Below, one piece after another: positions 49,807-58,119 of a stretch of DNA of 64,000 nucleotides. Below the pieces are notes generated by a model. The model saw only the letters and a program-made list of their open reading frames with translations. It made no database searches and had not been told where the DNA came from. This DNA comes from JAVWIF01 sp036639635. GTDB lineage: Bacteria; Bacillota_I; Bacilli_A; Erysipelotrichales; Erysipelotrichaceae. Within the stretch, counting starts at the first letter, position 1. Each line of letters starts with the position of its first letter. The stretch is taken from assembly GCA_036639635.1 (NCBI GenBank), contig JAVWIF010000004.1:1-64000 (forward strand). The letters run 5' to 3'. Made by a program: the position numbers and the translations under genes.

Positions 49807-49860
49807 ATAGCCCACGCGTTCTGAACACATACTAAGAAATAGTAAAGGAGCGTGGGCTAT
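49807..49860 (+). promoter_or_regulatory. 11-bp inverted repeat before the Mn-catalase-like gene
   Basis: ATAGCCCACGC (49807-49817) and GCGTGGGCTAT (49850-49860) are perfectly complementary across 32 bases, ending 4 bases before the ATG. The likely ribosome binding site AAAGGAG (49844-49850) lies in the loop against the descending arm. No T run follows, so it is not a simple terminator of the ABC operon; folding could alter access to the start site. Confidence 0.6.
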
Positions 49861-49864
49861 TGTT

Positions 49865-50533
49865 ATGTTTGAACATAAAAAAAAGTTGTTACACAAAGTA
49901 AAAGTAGAAAAACCAAATCCCCAGTATGCAGTATTAATGCAAGAGACACTAGGTGGAGCGAATGGTGAAGTAAAAGCAGCAATGCAATACTTATCACAAA
50001 GTTTTCGCGCAAAAGATCCAGTATTTAAAGATTTATTTTTGGATATAGGAACTGAAGAATTAAGTCATATGGAAATGGTTGCTGAAACCATCAACCTTTT
50101 AAATGGGGATGATGTTGATTACACTAAAGTTGGTGTTGGTGAGATTGAAACAATGGTAACTTTTGGGTTAAATCCAGCACTTGTGAATTCTAGTGGAATT
50201 CCTTGGAGCGCAGATTATGTAAGTGTAACTGGCGATATGGCGGCTGATCTATTAGCGGATATTGCGAGTGAACAACGAGCAAAAGTTGTGTATGAATACT
50301 TGCATCGACAGATCAAAGATAAAGAAGTACGTGCAACTATTCTCTTCTTATTAGAGCGAGAAGAAGCACATAATGCACTGTTCTGTGAAGCATTGAATAA
50401 AGTGAGCAATGATGGTTCTAATCAAGACTTTGGAATGAGTGAAGATAGTCGATTATATTTTGATTTATCTAAACCAGGACGCTACTTTGATGATCCTAAT
50501 CCTAAACCAGTAGAAATTAAAAATGCAAAATAA
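49865..50533 (+). CDS. Manganese catalase / CotJC family ferritin-like protein
   Basis: 222 residues. The di-manganese ligand pattern is present: E35 (GGANGEVKAAMQYL), E65 and H68 (GTEELSHMEM), then a Glu in SEQRAKVVYEYL and a His in REEAHNALF. Start MFEHKKKLLHKVKV...LGGANGE is like CotJC and Mn catalases. It should remove hydrogen peroxide, complementing desulfoferrodoxin, whose product is peroxide. The coat-protein use of CotJC applies to spore formers; no cotJA/cotJB is adjacent, so catalase is the better guess. Confidence 0.9.
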   Translation: MFEHKKKLLHKVKVEKPNPQYAVLMQETLGGANGEVKAAMQYLSQSFRAKDPVFKDLFLDIGTEELSHMEMVAETINLLNGDDVDYTKVGVGEIETMVTFGLNPALVNSSGIPWSADYVSVTGDMAADLLADIASEQRAKVVYEYLHRQIKDKEVRATILFLLEREEAHNALFCEALNKVSNDGSNQDFGMSEDSRLYFDLSKPGRYFDDPNPKPVEIKNAK

Positions 50534-50535
50534 AG

Positions 50536-50566
50536 AAAAAGTCATTCATTTCTGAATGGCTTTTTT
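50536..50566. terminator. Bidirectional terminator
   Basis: AAAAAGTCATTCA pairs with TGAATGGCTTTTT (50553-50565), one G-U, TTTC loop. Confidence 0.9.
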
Positions 50567-51536
50567 AGCGTTGAATCGCTTGGTAATTCACTATTTTTTC
50601 ATCAAGAATATTCCCTTCTTTAATGATTAAACACTTTTCTAGTACTTCATTTGCATTGTCTTCAACAAGATCATCAAGATAATCTTTTACACAAGTCGAT
50701 ATTTCTTTTGTTGCAGTTTTATAGAATAAACTAGGCACATTATTAACAGCATAAATTAAGACACCATTCATTTCGTACATCGGTTTTTCGATAGTTGTTG
50801 AAATACTGTTTTCAATAGCACCATTGTCATCGTCACTAACATCAATAATCATCGATCCAGGACGCATTAGTTTCATAATTTCAGTACTTAATAAATGATC
50901 CTCACGTTTCTCATCCCATAAAACAGCATTCACAATAATATCAAAATCACGAATTTCTTCAGTTAGTAAATCTTCCATTTTACGATTAAAGAACTTTATA
51001 TTTGCGCCTAATCCAGAAAGGATACGATTTGCCCCCATGGCTGTATTTCCACGCCCAATAATTGCAACATTGCTTTCATAAGGCATCTTACCAAACTTTG
51101 TTAAAGCTTGTAGTACAGCACCTTCTCCTGCAATTTGATTGTTACGCCAAAATACATGACAATCTTTATAATACATATCTTCCCATGCATAACAAGTTAG
51201 TTTTTGTTTTACTATTAGGTCTGTTAAATCACTGTGTTCTACAGCATGAATCCATCCAAAGATCATCGTTTTAGGGGGAAGACTCGCTAAATAGGTAGCT
51301 TCTCCAATTTTAGGATCGCAAATAATATCCTTTGTTAATATTTCAAATCTTGGTTGTATATGAGCACCTTTTTGAACGTATTCCTCATCGCATATGGCAT
51401 AATCAGCTCCATATCCTGCTTCAAAATATAGTTGGTCACAATGCTTACAATCTTTTAAATCCTCTGGTAATATAGCAATTCTTTTTTCAAATAGCTTTTC
51501 ACTCTTTATAAATCCAATCGTTCTTAAATCTTTCAT
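50565..51536 (-). CDS. N5-(carboxyethyl)ornithine synthase-like (alanine dehydrogenase/PNT family)
   Basis: 323 residues. An N-terminal AlaDH/PNT-like catalytic part (TIGFIKSEKLFEKRIAILPEDL, EAGYGADYAICDEEY) precedes an NAD(P)-binding domain with VAIIGRGNTAMGANRILSGLGANIKFF. The overall layout, including GWIHAVEHSDLTD and the C-terminal YAVNNVPSLFYKTATKEIS, resembles the lactococcal Ceo enzyme. That enzyme joins pyruvate to the side-chain amine of ornithine or lysine with NADPH. Saccharopine dehydrogenase-like activity is an alternative. The ribosome binding site is GAGAGGAT; it is alone between convergent and divergent neighbours. Confidence 0.8.
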   Translation of the reverse strand: MKDLRTIGFIKSEKLFEKRIAILPEDLKDCKHCDQLYFEAGYGADYAICDEEYVQKGAHIQPRFEILTKDIICDPKIGEATYLASLPPKTMIFGWIHAVEHSDLTDLIVKQKLTCYAWEDMYYKDCHVFWRNNQIAGEGAVLQALTKFGKMPYESNVAIIGRGNTAMGANRILSGLGANIKFFNRKMEDLLTEEIRDFDIIVNAVLWDEKREDHLLSTEIMKLMRPGSMIIDVSDDDNGAIENSISTTIEKPMYEMNGVLIYAVNNVPSLFYKTATKEISTCVKDYLDDLVEDNANEVLEKCLIIKEGNILDEKIVNYQAIQR

Positions 51537-51804
51537 TCGTTATCATATCCTCTCTTGAAAATTTGATACTAAAAGATTAGTTGAACTAGTCATGTTCACT
51601 TACGAATTGTAACATAGCGAGGCTAAGAGTACAAGTTTCGCTAAAACCTCAAGATTAGCTATTTCTTGTTATTTACATTTTCTTTCAGAAAAGCAATCGT
51701 TTTAGTTTCTTTTTATCATAATCTATGGCATAATATAGAAACAATACAGAAACGATATCTTTTTAAGAGATAGCGAATATACTGTAAGGAAGTAAGGAGG
51801 CAAC
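51537..51804. other. Divergent intergenic region upstream of cysK
   Basis: About 270 AT-rich bases between the start of the Ceo-like gene (-) and the cysK leader ORF. Candidate -10 boxes for cysK are CATAAT (51729-51734) and TATACT (51778-51783), neither with a good -35. There is a small inverted repeat (TATCT...AGATA, about 51756-51773). No T-box or SAM riboswitch motif was recognised. Confidence 0.5.
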
Positions 51805-51809
51805 ATGGA

Positions 51810-51884
51810 ATGTTAAAGATTAATATACAACGTAATAAATTCAAATGTGAACATGTTCTTCTAGATGGACGATGTTGTAGATAA
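51810..51884 (+). CDS. Cys-containing short leader ORF (24 residues) upstream of cysK
   Basis: A 24-codon ORF with an excellent ribosome binding site (AAGGAGG, 51794-51800, 9 bases away). It starts MLKINIQRNK, has Cys at codon 13 and ends GRCCR with Cys at codons 22 and 23 just before the stop. A second ATG at 51805 sharing the same site would give the tripeptide Met-Glu-Cys. The ORF stops 40 bases before cysK. Position and consecutive Cys codons suggest a cysteine-sensing leader peptide: slow decoding at low Cys-tRNA would change RNA folding. TGTTCTT (51854-51860) can pair with AAGAACA (51886-51892), while GAACATGTTC (51849-51858) is self-complementary. No terminator is visible, so a translational mechanism would be needed. 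Confidence 0.55.
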   Translation: MLKINIQRNKFKCEHVLLDGRCCR

Positions 51885-51923
51885 CAAGAACAATAAAATA
51901 ATATAAAATGGAGGATGAAAGAA

Positions 51924-52811
51924 ATGAACCAGACAATTTCGTTGATTGGGAATACCCCAATGTACAATATAGAAAATTCAAATATTTATGTAAAATTAGA
52001 AAAATTTAATGTTGGTGGAAGTGTAAAAGATCGTGCCGTATTAGGGATGTTACAAGAAGCCATGAAAAAAGGGGATATTGATCCTAGTAGTGTTTTAGTA
52101 GAAGCAACCAGTGGAAATACAGGAGTAGCTTTAGCGATGCTAGGAGCTATCTATCATATTCCAGTTATTATTTTTATGCCTGAAACCATGAGCAATGAAC
52201 GTCGCCAGTTGGTGAAAGCATATGGAGCAAAATTAGAATTAACACCAGGCTCTAAAGGAATGCAAGGTGCTCTTGAGGCAATGAATGCTAAAATTGAAGA
52301 AGATCCTAAAAAGTATCATTCTTTATTACAGTTTGATAATTATGATAATTGCAAAGCACATTATGAAACAACAGGAAAAGAAATATTAGAACAAGTAGAA
52401 CATATAGATATATTTGTTGCCTGTGTGGGTACTGGTGGTACATTTAGTGGCGTTAGTAAGCGTTTAAAAGAACATGATGAACATATCTTATGTATTGCAG
52501 GAGAACCAGAGCATAGTGCTATTTTGAGTGGACAAGATGCAGGTCCTCATAAAATACAAGGAATTGGAGCAAACTTTGTTCCTAAGAACTTTGATCGTGA
52601 AATTTGTGATGATATTATGTTAGTAAGCAATGAAGAAGCATTAAAAGAAACTGTTAATTTTGCGCGTGAAACTGGTATTTTAGTCGGTATTAGTAGTGGG
52701 GCAAATATTGCTTTAGCAAAACGTTTAGCTTGGCGTAATCGCGATAAAACAATTGTAACAATCGCTCCAGATGGCGGAGAGAAGTACTTATCCGTATTGG
52801 ACTTTGATTGA
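51924..52811 (+). CDS. cysK: Cysteine synthase (O-acetylserine sulfhydrylase)
   Basis: 295 residues, fold type II PLP enzyme. The PLP-lysine motif is KLEKFNVGGSVKDRAVLGML (Lys in SVKDR), the substrate loop EATSGNTGVALA, and the phosphate cup VGTGGTFSGV. The C-terminal GILVGISSGANIALAKRLA is typical. It makes cysteine from O-acetylserine and sulfide. I start at ATG 51924, 9 bases after GGAGG; ATG 51915 touches that site. It is followed within one base by cysE. Confidence 0.95.
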   Translation: MNQTISLIGNTPMYNIENSNIYVKLEKFNVGGSVKDRAVLGMLQEAMKKGDIDPSSVLVEATSGNTGVALAMLGAIYHIPVIIFMPETMSNERRQLVKAYGAKLELTPGSKGMQGALEAMNAKIEEDPKKYHSLLQFDNYDNCKAHYETTGKEILEQVEHIDIFVACVGTGGTFSGVSKRLKEHDEHILCIAGEPEHSAILSGQDAGPHKIQGIGANFVPKNFDREICDDIMLVSNEEALKETVNFARETGILVGISSGANIALAKRLAWRNRDKTIVTIAPDGGEKYLSVLDFD

Positions 52812-52812
52812 T

Positions 52813-53352
52813 ATGTTTCGTGTGCTAAAAGATATAAATTATAACTTAAAGCGTTCTATGGAAAATGATCCAGCAGCACATTCTAAACTTGAGGTCTTAT
52901 TGTTATATCCTCATATCAAAGCTTTGGCATTTCATCGTGTGAGTCATTTTTTGTACCATTATCATTTGTTTTTTCTATCACGTTTTAACTCTAACATTGG
53001 ACGCTTTTGGACTGGTATCGAAATCCATCCAGGAGCTACTATTGGAAAAGGTTTTCTAATAGACCATGGAATGGGAGTCGTGATTGGTGAGACGGCAGTG
53101 ATTGGTGATGATTGTCAAATTTATCATGGCGTAACATTAGGTGGAACAGGGAAGCAACATGCCAAACGTCATCCAACTGTTGGCAATGGGGTAATGATAG
53201 GTGCTGGAGCAAAGTGTTTAGGAAATATAAACATAGGAGATAATGCTAAAATTGGAGCGAATGCAGTTGTAATTTCAGATGTTCCAGCAAATACGACTTT
53301 TATTGGACTTGCTGCAAAAGATAAACGTCAAAAACATTGCGATTGTAACTAA
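52813..53352 (+). CDS. cysE: Serine O-acetyltransferase
   Basis: 179 residues, the short bacterial type (EpsC/CysE). A helical N-terminus (MFRVLKDINYNLKRSMENDPAAHSKLEVLLLYPHIKAL) precedes left-handed beta-helix hexapeptide repeats with EIHPGATIGKGFLIDHGMGVVIGETAVIGDD (catalytic His/Asp) and YHGVTLGGTGK. It makes O-acetylserine for CysK. The start at 52813 lies one base after the cysK stop without a strong ribosome binding site, so translation is coupled. The C-terminus HCDCN differs from the Ile tail that binds CysK in enterobacteria, so a classical complex is doubtful. Confidence 0.94.
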   Translation: MFRVLKDINYNLKRSMENDPAAHSKLEVLLLYPHIKALAFHRVSHFLYHYHLFFLSRFNSNIGRFWTGIEIHPGATIGKGFLIDHGMGVVIGETAVIGDDCQIYHGVTLGGTGKQHAKRHPTVGNGVMIGAGAKCLGNINIGDNAKIGANAVVISDVPANTTFIGLAAKDKRQKHCDCN

Positions 53353-53384
53353 AGGTACGTATGGATTTCCATATGTACCTTTTT
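53351..53384 (+). terminator. Terminator of cysK-cysE
   Basis: AAAGGTACGTATGG (53351-53364) pairs with CCATATGTACCTTT (53369-53382), one wobble, then T residues. Confidence 0.88.
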
Positions 53385-53475
53385 ACAACTCAAGAAAGTC
53401 TTTTTGATTTCTTGCTATTTAGTACTAAACTTGATATATTTTAAGAAGCTTACAAGAAAGACAGAGGGGAAAAGA

Positions 53476-53886
53476 ATGTTAGAAGTTAATGGAGAATTTA
53501 AAGCAGGAGCTGCTGTCATTTTCTCTAAAAATTTCTTTTAGGTACGAAAGAGTAAAGCATTGATTACTAAATCGGATGCCATTATCATAGCTATCTATCT
53601 TCTCATTGCCTATCTTGGCAATGTTGGCTTGTGTATATGCTGATCATGTGGTTGTTTAATTGTGACCAAAATTCGGATTTTATCATATTAGTTGGGTATG
53701 TTGCAGATGGGAATAGTGGCAGTTGCTAGTATTCCTAGTATTGTAATGATGAAGAGTCATACTCTAACGCGTTACTCCTTAACAAACATGTCTTGGGTGA
53801 CTCTATTACTGAATTTTGTAATAGCAGCAATTATTTTATATAGTTGTCGAAATATGATGAATGGTAGAGAGATTAAGAGTGAATAG
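53476..53886 (+). pseudogene. Decayed small membrane-protein gene
   Basis: A start with a good ribosome binding site (GAGGGG) begins MLEVNGEFKAGAAV and meets a TAG at 53539-53541. The frame then codes for a TM-like segment (SDAIIIAIYLLIAYLGNVG). Around 53620-53730 the best coding sense shifts to another frame (WLVYMLIMWLFN, DFIILVGYVADGN), then returns to the first for SIVMMKSHTLTRYS...LLLNFVIAAIILYSCRNMM, ending at 53886. That makes one nonsense and two shifts in about 135 codons of what looks like a four-helix membrane protein. Parent family not recognised. Confidence 0.5.
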
Positions 53887-54018
53887 GGCTTTAATTATGG
53901 TAAAGCATGTTATTGTTAACGTAAATTATGCGAAATATGGGATACGTAGGAGGGTAAGGCTTTTTCTTTTACCTTAAGTATGATATTATAGATAACGATA
54001 TAAAAAAGAGGTATAACT

Positions 54019-55272
54019 ATGTGGAAATTTCAATGTAAAAAACAATTAGGTGTTATATTAGTAGGATTTATATTTGGGGCAATATTATTTGGTGCCTTTG
54101 GATACCAGAGAGAATTAATTCTTGATCTAATGAATAAAATGTCAATGGCACAGCTTTCCAAAGAAGCGTACATTCCTTATTTATTAGGAGGAATAACCAT
54201 TGCAGGAGCTGTTAATGGGTTTATGTTAACCATGTATTTTATTCAACGCTTTAATATTAATTATATGTTTGTAATTATTATCTTCTTCTTTGGAGGATTT
54301 AGTTTCATTGCCCCAATTGGAGCAATATTATTATTGCCAACAGTAGCTGTTTGTATTTTCGGTTGGTTAACGATTCCTAATCGTGGTAATCATAAAGCTC
54401 TTGAAAAGAATGAAGTTACTAGTGTTGCTGAAGTAGAGCGCGTATATCGTTTACACCATAGGTATGTTAATGATTATGATGATTTGGCAAAAAAAGTTTG
54501 GAATTATACATTACGTATGAATGTTGTTTATGCAGTAGGTCTTATTGTGATGTTCTTTGCTATCTTCTATGTGGAAGATTTATTCTTAATGTTCTTAGTT
54601 TTTGTTTGCTATGCAGTGATGTTTATTCAATTAACAAAAAGAAAAGCAATGGCATTAGAACCAATCATTGCTTTGTTATATGATGAGTGTAACCCAGAAG
54701 CTTGTGCTTCTGCAATCTTTGCTTTAGCAAAGTTTAGTAAAAAGAAGAAAACATTTCCATTACCACAACATTTAGCACAGTGTATGATATATTTAAACGA
54801 TCCACATTTAGCAGTTGATGTTTTGGTAACTTGTCAAAAAGATAAAGTAGCAAATATGTTTCCATATTATTCATTGATGGCTTACGCATACTATCAATTA
54901 GGTGATGCAAGTATGGTACAGTTACAATTTGATGAATGTGAAAAAAATAGTGCAAGAAATGTAAATGGACCAATAGGAATGTTACGTTCACAATGCTTAG
55001 ATGGTATTAGTAATAAACTAGAATTAATGAATAAAGAGTTCGGTAAAGCTAGAAGATACTTTGAGGCAAATGTAAACACGACGCCTTATGAGTTTCAAAA
55101 AGTTGATTTTCATTATTATTTAGGGTTGATTGCTTTTGTTGATCACGATTTAGATGAAGCCCAAAGAAAGTTTGACTATGTAAAACAACATGGAAATCAA
55201 ATGTACTTTGTCGAAAAAGCAAACAAATTTTTACAAATGATAGCAAATGCAGCACCAGAAGATACATACTAA
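54019..55272 (+). CDS. Polytopic membrane protein with TPR-like C-terminus, function unknown
   Basis: 417 residues. Three TM helices occupy the first 125 residues (LGVILVGFIFGAILFGAF, YLLGGITIAGAVNGFMLTMYF, FVIIIFFFGGFSFIAPIGAILLL...), and a further pair lies near 175-205 (VVYAVGLIVMFFAIFYV...LFLMFLVFVCYAVMFI). The last 190 residues are helical repeats with TPR-like periodicity (YYSLMAYAYYQLGDASMVQLQFDE; FHYYLGLIAFVDHDLDEAQRKFDYV). The ribosome binding site is AGAGGT; a TGA-TATTAT extended -10 is at 53981-53989. I recognise no family. Confidence 0.75.
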   Translation: MWKFQCKKQLGVILVGFIFGAILFGAFGYQRELILDLMNKMSMAQLSKEAYIPYLLGGITIAGAVNGFMLTMYFIQRFNINYMFVIIIFFFGGFSFIAPIGAILLLPTVAVCIFGWLTIPNRGNHKALEKNEVTSVAEVERVYRLHHRYVNDYDDLAKKVWNYTLRMNVVYAVGLIVMFFAIFYVEDLFLMFLVFVCYAVMFIQLTKRKAMALEPIIALLYDECNPEACASAIFALAKFSKKKKTFPLPQHLAQCMIYLNDPHLAVDVLVTCQKDKVANMFPYYSLMAYAYYQLGDASMVQLQFDECEKNSARNVNGPIGMLRSQCLDGISNKLELMNKEFGKARRYFEANVNTTPYEFQKVDFHYYLGLIAFVDHDLDEAQRKFDYVKQHGNQMYFVEKANKFLQMIANAAPEDTY

Positions 55273-55303
55273 CAGAGGCGAGAATCATTGCTTCTGTTTT
55301 TTT
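55271..55303 (+). terminator. Terminator of the TPR membrane protein gene
   Basis: ACAGAGGC (55272-55279) pairs with GCTTCTGT (55290-55297), one G-U, then seven T. Confidence 0.85.
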
Positions 55304-55353
55304 CTATTATGATGAAGAACCATGTGAAATATGTGTGAATAAATGCAAACGTA

Positions 55354-55381
55354 TTGACAGGTGAATAAAAATAATTATAAT
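55354..55381 (+). promoter_or_regulatory. Promoter of the MarR-ABC-ABC operon
   Basis: TTGACA (55354-55359), 16-base spacer, TATAAT (55376-55381): full consensus. A TAGTTAA repeat array begins at the last base of the -10. Confidence 0.93.
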
Positions 55382-55416
55382 AGTTAAGGTAGTTAATAGT
55401 TAAGTGGCTTAACTAT
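55381..55416. promoter_or_regulatory. Probable MarR operator array
   Basis: TAGTTAA occurs at 55381-55387, 55390-55396 and 55397-55403, and inverted (TTAACTA) at 55409-55415. The last two form a perfect 21-bp palindrome, ATAGTTAAG-TGG-CTTAACTAT (55396-55416). The sites lie over the transcription start of the operon encoding a MarR protein, fitting autorepression. Confidence 0.8.
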
Positions 55417-55432
55417 CGAAAGAGGTGACAAT

Positions 55433-55900
55433 ATGGATGAGATGGAAATTGCGCGGAAGATAACGCATTTGTTTTATACAATGCGTAAAGAAAGTTTAAT
55501 GAAACCCTCAAATAATCATAAAATAGGGCATCGTGACATTATGATGTTAGATGCTATTATGCGCATAAATGCGGAAGGTGATTTAGTAAAGATGAGTGAT
55601 ATCAGTACGTATTTTAATGTAACGCCAGCAGCGATTTCACAAATGATTAAAACATTTGAAAATAAGAACTGGGTGGAACGTATACTACTAGAGAATGATC
55701 GTAGAAGTGTTTATATTAAAGTTACCAAAGAAGCCAAAGAGCTGATCAACGGATGTGAAAAACATATGAGTGATAAACTATTGTTATTCATTGAAGAATT
55801 AGGTGCGGAAGATGCACAAGCATTTATTAGAATTCTAGAAAAAGCTTCCATATTTTATAAGAAAGAAAATGAATGTAAACAGAAAGGAAATGACGAATGA
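55433..55900 (+). CDS. MarR-family repressor of an ABC exporter operon
   Basis: 155 residues. MarR winged helix: RDIMMLDAIMRINAEGDLVKMSDISTYFNVTPAAISQMIKTFENKNWVERILLENDRRSVYIKVTKEA (about 38-105), with the conserved D-R-R of the wing. It overlaps the first ABC gene by 4 bases, the common design for a drug-responsive local repressor. The palindrome at 55396-55416 is its likely site. The ribosome binding site is AGAGGTGA. Confidence 0.9.
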   Translation: MDEMEIARKITHLFYTMRKESLMKPSNNHKIGHRDIMMLDAIMRINAEGDLVKMSDISTYFNVTPAAISQMIKTFENKNWVERILLENDRRSVYIKVTKEAKELINGCEKHMSDKLLLFIEELGAEDAQAFIRILEKASIFYKKENECKQKGNDE

Positions 55901-58119
55901 TTAAATTACTTAAATATTTAAAACCATTTACTTTATCATTAATTGTTGTTGTGGCTTTGTTGTTTGGACAAGCCCAATGTGAATTAGCACTCCCTGATTA
56001 TATGTCAGATATTATTAATACAGGGATTCAAAAGAGTGGAATTGAAGATAGTGTTCCTGTTGCTATTAGAGAAAATGAATATAAAAAGATTGCTTTTTTT
56101 CTAGAAGATAACGAAAAAAACTTGTTCCTAAATAACTATGAACTTGTTCTACAAGATAAAGGAACAAAAGAACAAAAAGAGAAGTATCCAATATTAAAGA
56201 GTGAAAATTTATATGTCTTAGTGAATATCGAAAGTGCAACTAGAGATAAACTGAACACAGCGCTAGTTAAAGCTGAAATGTTAGTAAGCGGAATTGAAAA
56301 ACAAGCAAAAGATCCCAATAGTGAAATGATGAAAAAACTTCCTAAAGGCATGGATATATTTAAAGCATTGCCTTTCATGCCTAAAGAAGAAGTTGATGCC
56401 ATGAAACAAGAAATTGAAGTACAATTACAAGCACTTGGAAAAAGTACGTTAGCAACTGCTGGAGCAAGTTATGTAAAAGGTGAATATAAAGCAATAGGCA
56501 TTGATACAGATGCTATGCAAAATCACTATATTTTACTTGCTGGTGGAAAGATGTTATTGATTGCTTTAGCAGGCTCAATAGCAGCTATCTTTGTAGGTTT
56601 ATTTGCTGCACGTATTGGTGCAGGATTTGCGAAAGCAGTACGTAAAGATGTCTTTGAAAAAGTAGAAAACTTTTCTCAATCAGAATTTAATAAATTTTCG
56701 ACATCTTCATTAATTACAAGAACGACCAATGATGTACAACAAATACAAATGGTAATCATCATGTTTCTTAGGATGGTTGCATATGCCCCAATTATTGGAA
56801 TTGGAGCGATTCTTCATGTTTTAAATTCAGAAGCAAGTATGACTTGGATTATTGCTTTATGTGTTGTTGTATTATTAAGTTTAATTGGTGTACTTATGAT
56901 GGTCGCAATGCCTAAATTTAAGATAAATCAGAAGTTAATTGATAATATTAATACGGTTACACGTGGCTCCTTAGAAGGAATGCCGGTTATTCGTGCTTTC
57001 AATACACAAGCATATGAAGAAGAGAAGTTTAATGAAGTAAATAGTAAAATGATGAAAACAAACTTATTTATTAATCGTGTTATGTCTTTTATGATGCCTG
57101 CTATGATGTTTATTATGAATGGTGCTAGTTTGTTGATTGTTTGGGTAGGTGGTCATCAGATTGCCGATGGAACTTTACAAATCGGAGATATGTTAGCCTT
57201 TATTCAATACTCTATGCAAATTATTATGGCCTTCTTAATGATTGCTATGATTGCAGTTATGTTGCCAAGAGCAAGTGTATCTGCTAAACGTATTTATGAG
57301 GTACTAAGTTGTAAATTTAGTATTCGTGATCCTAAGAATCCAAAACATTTTGGTCACGAACAAAAAGGATATATTGATTTTCAAAATGTATCATTTCGTT
57401 ATCCAGGAGCCGAAGATGATGTTTTACATGATATTAATTTCACTGCAAAACCAGGAGAAACGACGGCTTTTATTGGAAGTACAGGAAGTGGTAAATCAAC
57501 AATTATTAATTTAGTTCCACGTTTCTTTGATGTGAGCGAAGGGAAAATATTAGTAGATGGCGTTGATATTAAAGAAGTATCACAACATGAATTAAGAGAA
57601 AAAATTGGCTATGTTCCACAAAAAGGTGTTTTATTCTCTGGAGATATTGAATCAAATTTACGATACGCTAAAGAAGATGCTAGTCAAGAAGAACTTGATC
57701 GTGCTAGTAAAATAGCACAAGCAACCGAATTTATTTCATCAAAACCATCAGGATATGGAACGTCAATATCACAAGGAGGAACCAATGTTTCAGGTGGACA
57801 AAAACAACGTTTATCGATTGCGAGAGCACTTGTGAAACGTCCTGAAATTTATATCTTTGATGATTCTTTCTCGGCATTAGATTTTAAAACAGATGCCAAA
57901 TTACGTGCTGCTTTAGCAGATGTTACGAAAGAAGACAATGCCACTGTTTTATTAGTTGCTCAACGTATTTCTAGTATTATGCATGCCCAACGTATTGTTG
58001 TATTAGAAAAAGGTAGAGTAGCCGGTATAGGAACACATAGCGAGTTATTAAAAACTTGTGAGGTATATCAAGAAATTGCCTATAGTCAATTATCAAAGGA
58101 GGAATTAGGAAATGAGTAA
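55897..58119 (+). CDS. ABC exporter half-transporter, degenerate-site subunit with large outer loop
   Basis: 740 residues: a type IV exporter with TM1 (SLIVVVALLFGQAQCELALPDYM), an unusually long polar insert of about 165 residues before TM2 (LLAGGKMLLIALAGSIAAIFVG), four further helices and an NBD from about residue 490. Walker A is GSTGSGKSTI, the signature VSGGQKQRLSIAR, but Walker B reads IYIFDDSFSALD, with Asp where the catalytic Glu should be. That is the mark of the degenerate half of a heterodimer. The next gene supplies the canonical half. Drug or peptide export is likely; the substrate is unknown. Confidence 0.92.
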   Translation: MIKLLKYLKPFTLSLIVVVALLFGQAQCELALPDYMSDIINTGIQKSGIEDSVPVAIRENEYKKIAFFLEDNEKNLFLNNYELVLQDKGTKEQKEKYPILKSENLYVLVNIESATRDKLNTALVKAEMLVSGIEKQAKDPNSEMMKKLPKGMDIFKALPFMPKEEVDAMKQEIEVQLQALGKSTLATAGASYVKGEYKAIGIDTDAMQNHYILLAGGKMLLIALAGSIAAIFVGLFAARIGAGFAKAVRKDVFEKVENFSQSEFNKFSTSSLITRTTNDVQQIQMVIIMFLRMVAYAPIIGIGAILHVLNSEASMTWIIALCVVVLLSLIGVLMMVAMPKFKINQKLIDNINTVTRGSLEGMPVIRAFNTQAYEEEKFNEVNSKMMKTNLFINRVMSFMMPAMMFIMNGASLLIVWVGGHQIADGTLQIGDMLAFIQYSMQIIMAFLMIAMIAVMLPRASVSAKRIYEVLSCKFSIRDPKNPKHFGHEQKGYIDFQNVSFRYPGAEDDVLHDINFTAKPGETTAFIGSTGSGKSTIINLVPRFFDVSEGKILVDGVDIKEVSQHELREKIGYVPQKGVLFSGDIESNLRYAKEDASQEELDRASKIAQATEFISSKPSGYGTSISQGGTNVSGGQKQRLSIARALVKRPEIYIFDDSFSALDFKTDAKLRAALADVTKEDNATVLLVAQRISSIMHAQRIVVLEKGRVAGIGTHSELLKTCEVYQEIAYSQLSKEELGNE

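Noticed and set aside
49865..50533. Assignment as spore coat protein CotJC
   Set aside because: Sequence fits both, but cotJA/cotJB are absent and no sporulation cluster is nearby; catalase-type function is the simpler reading.
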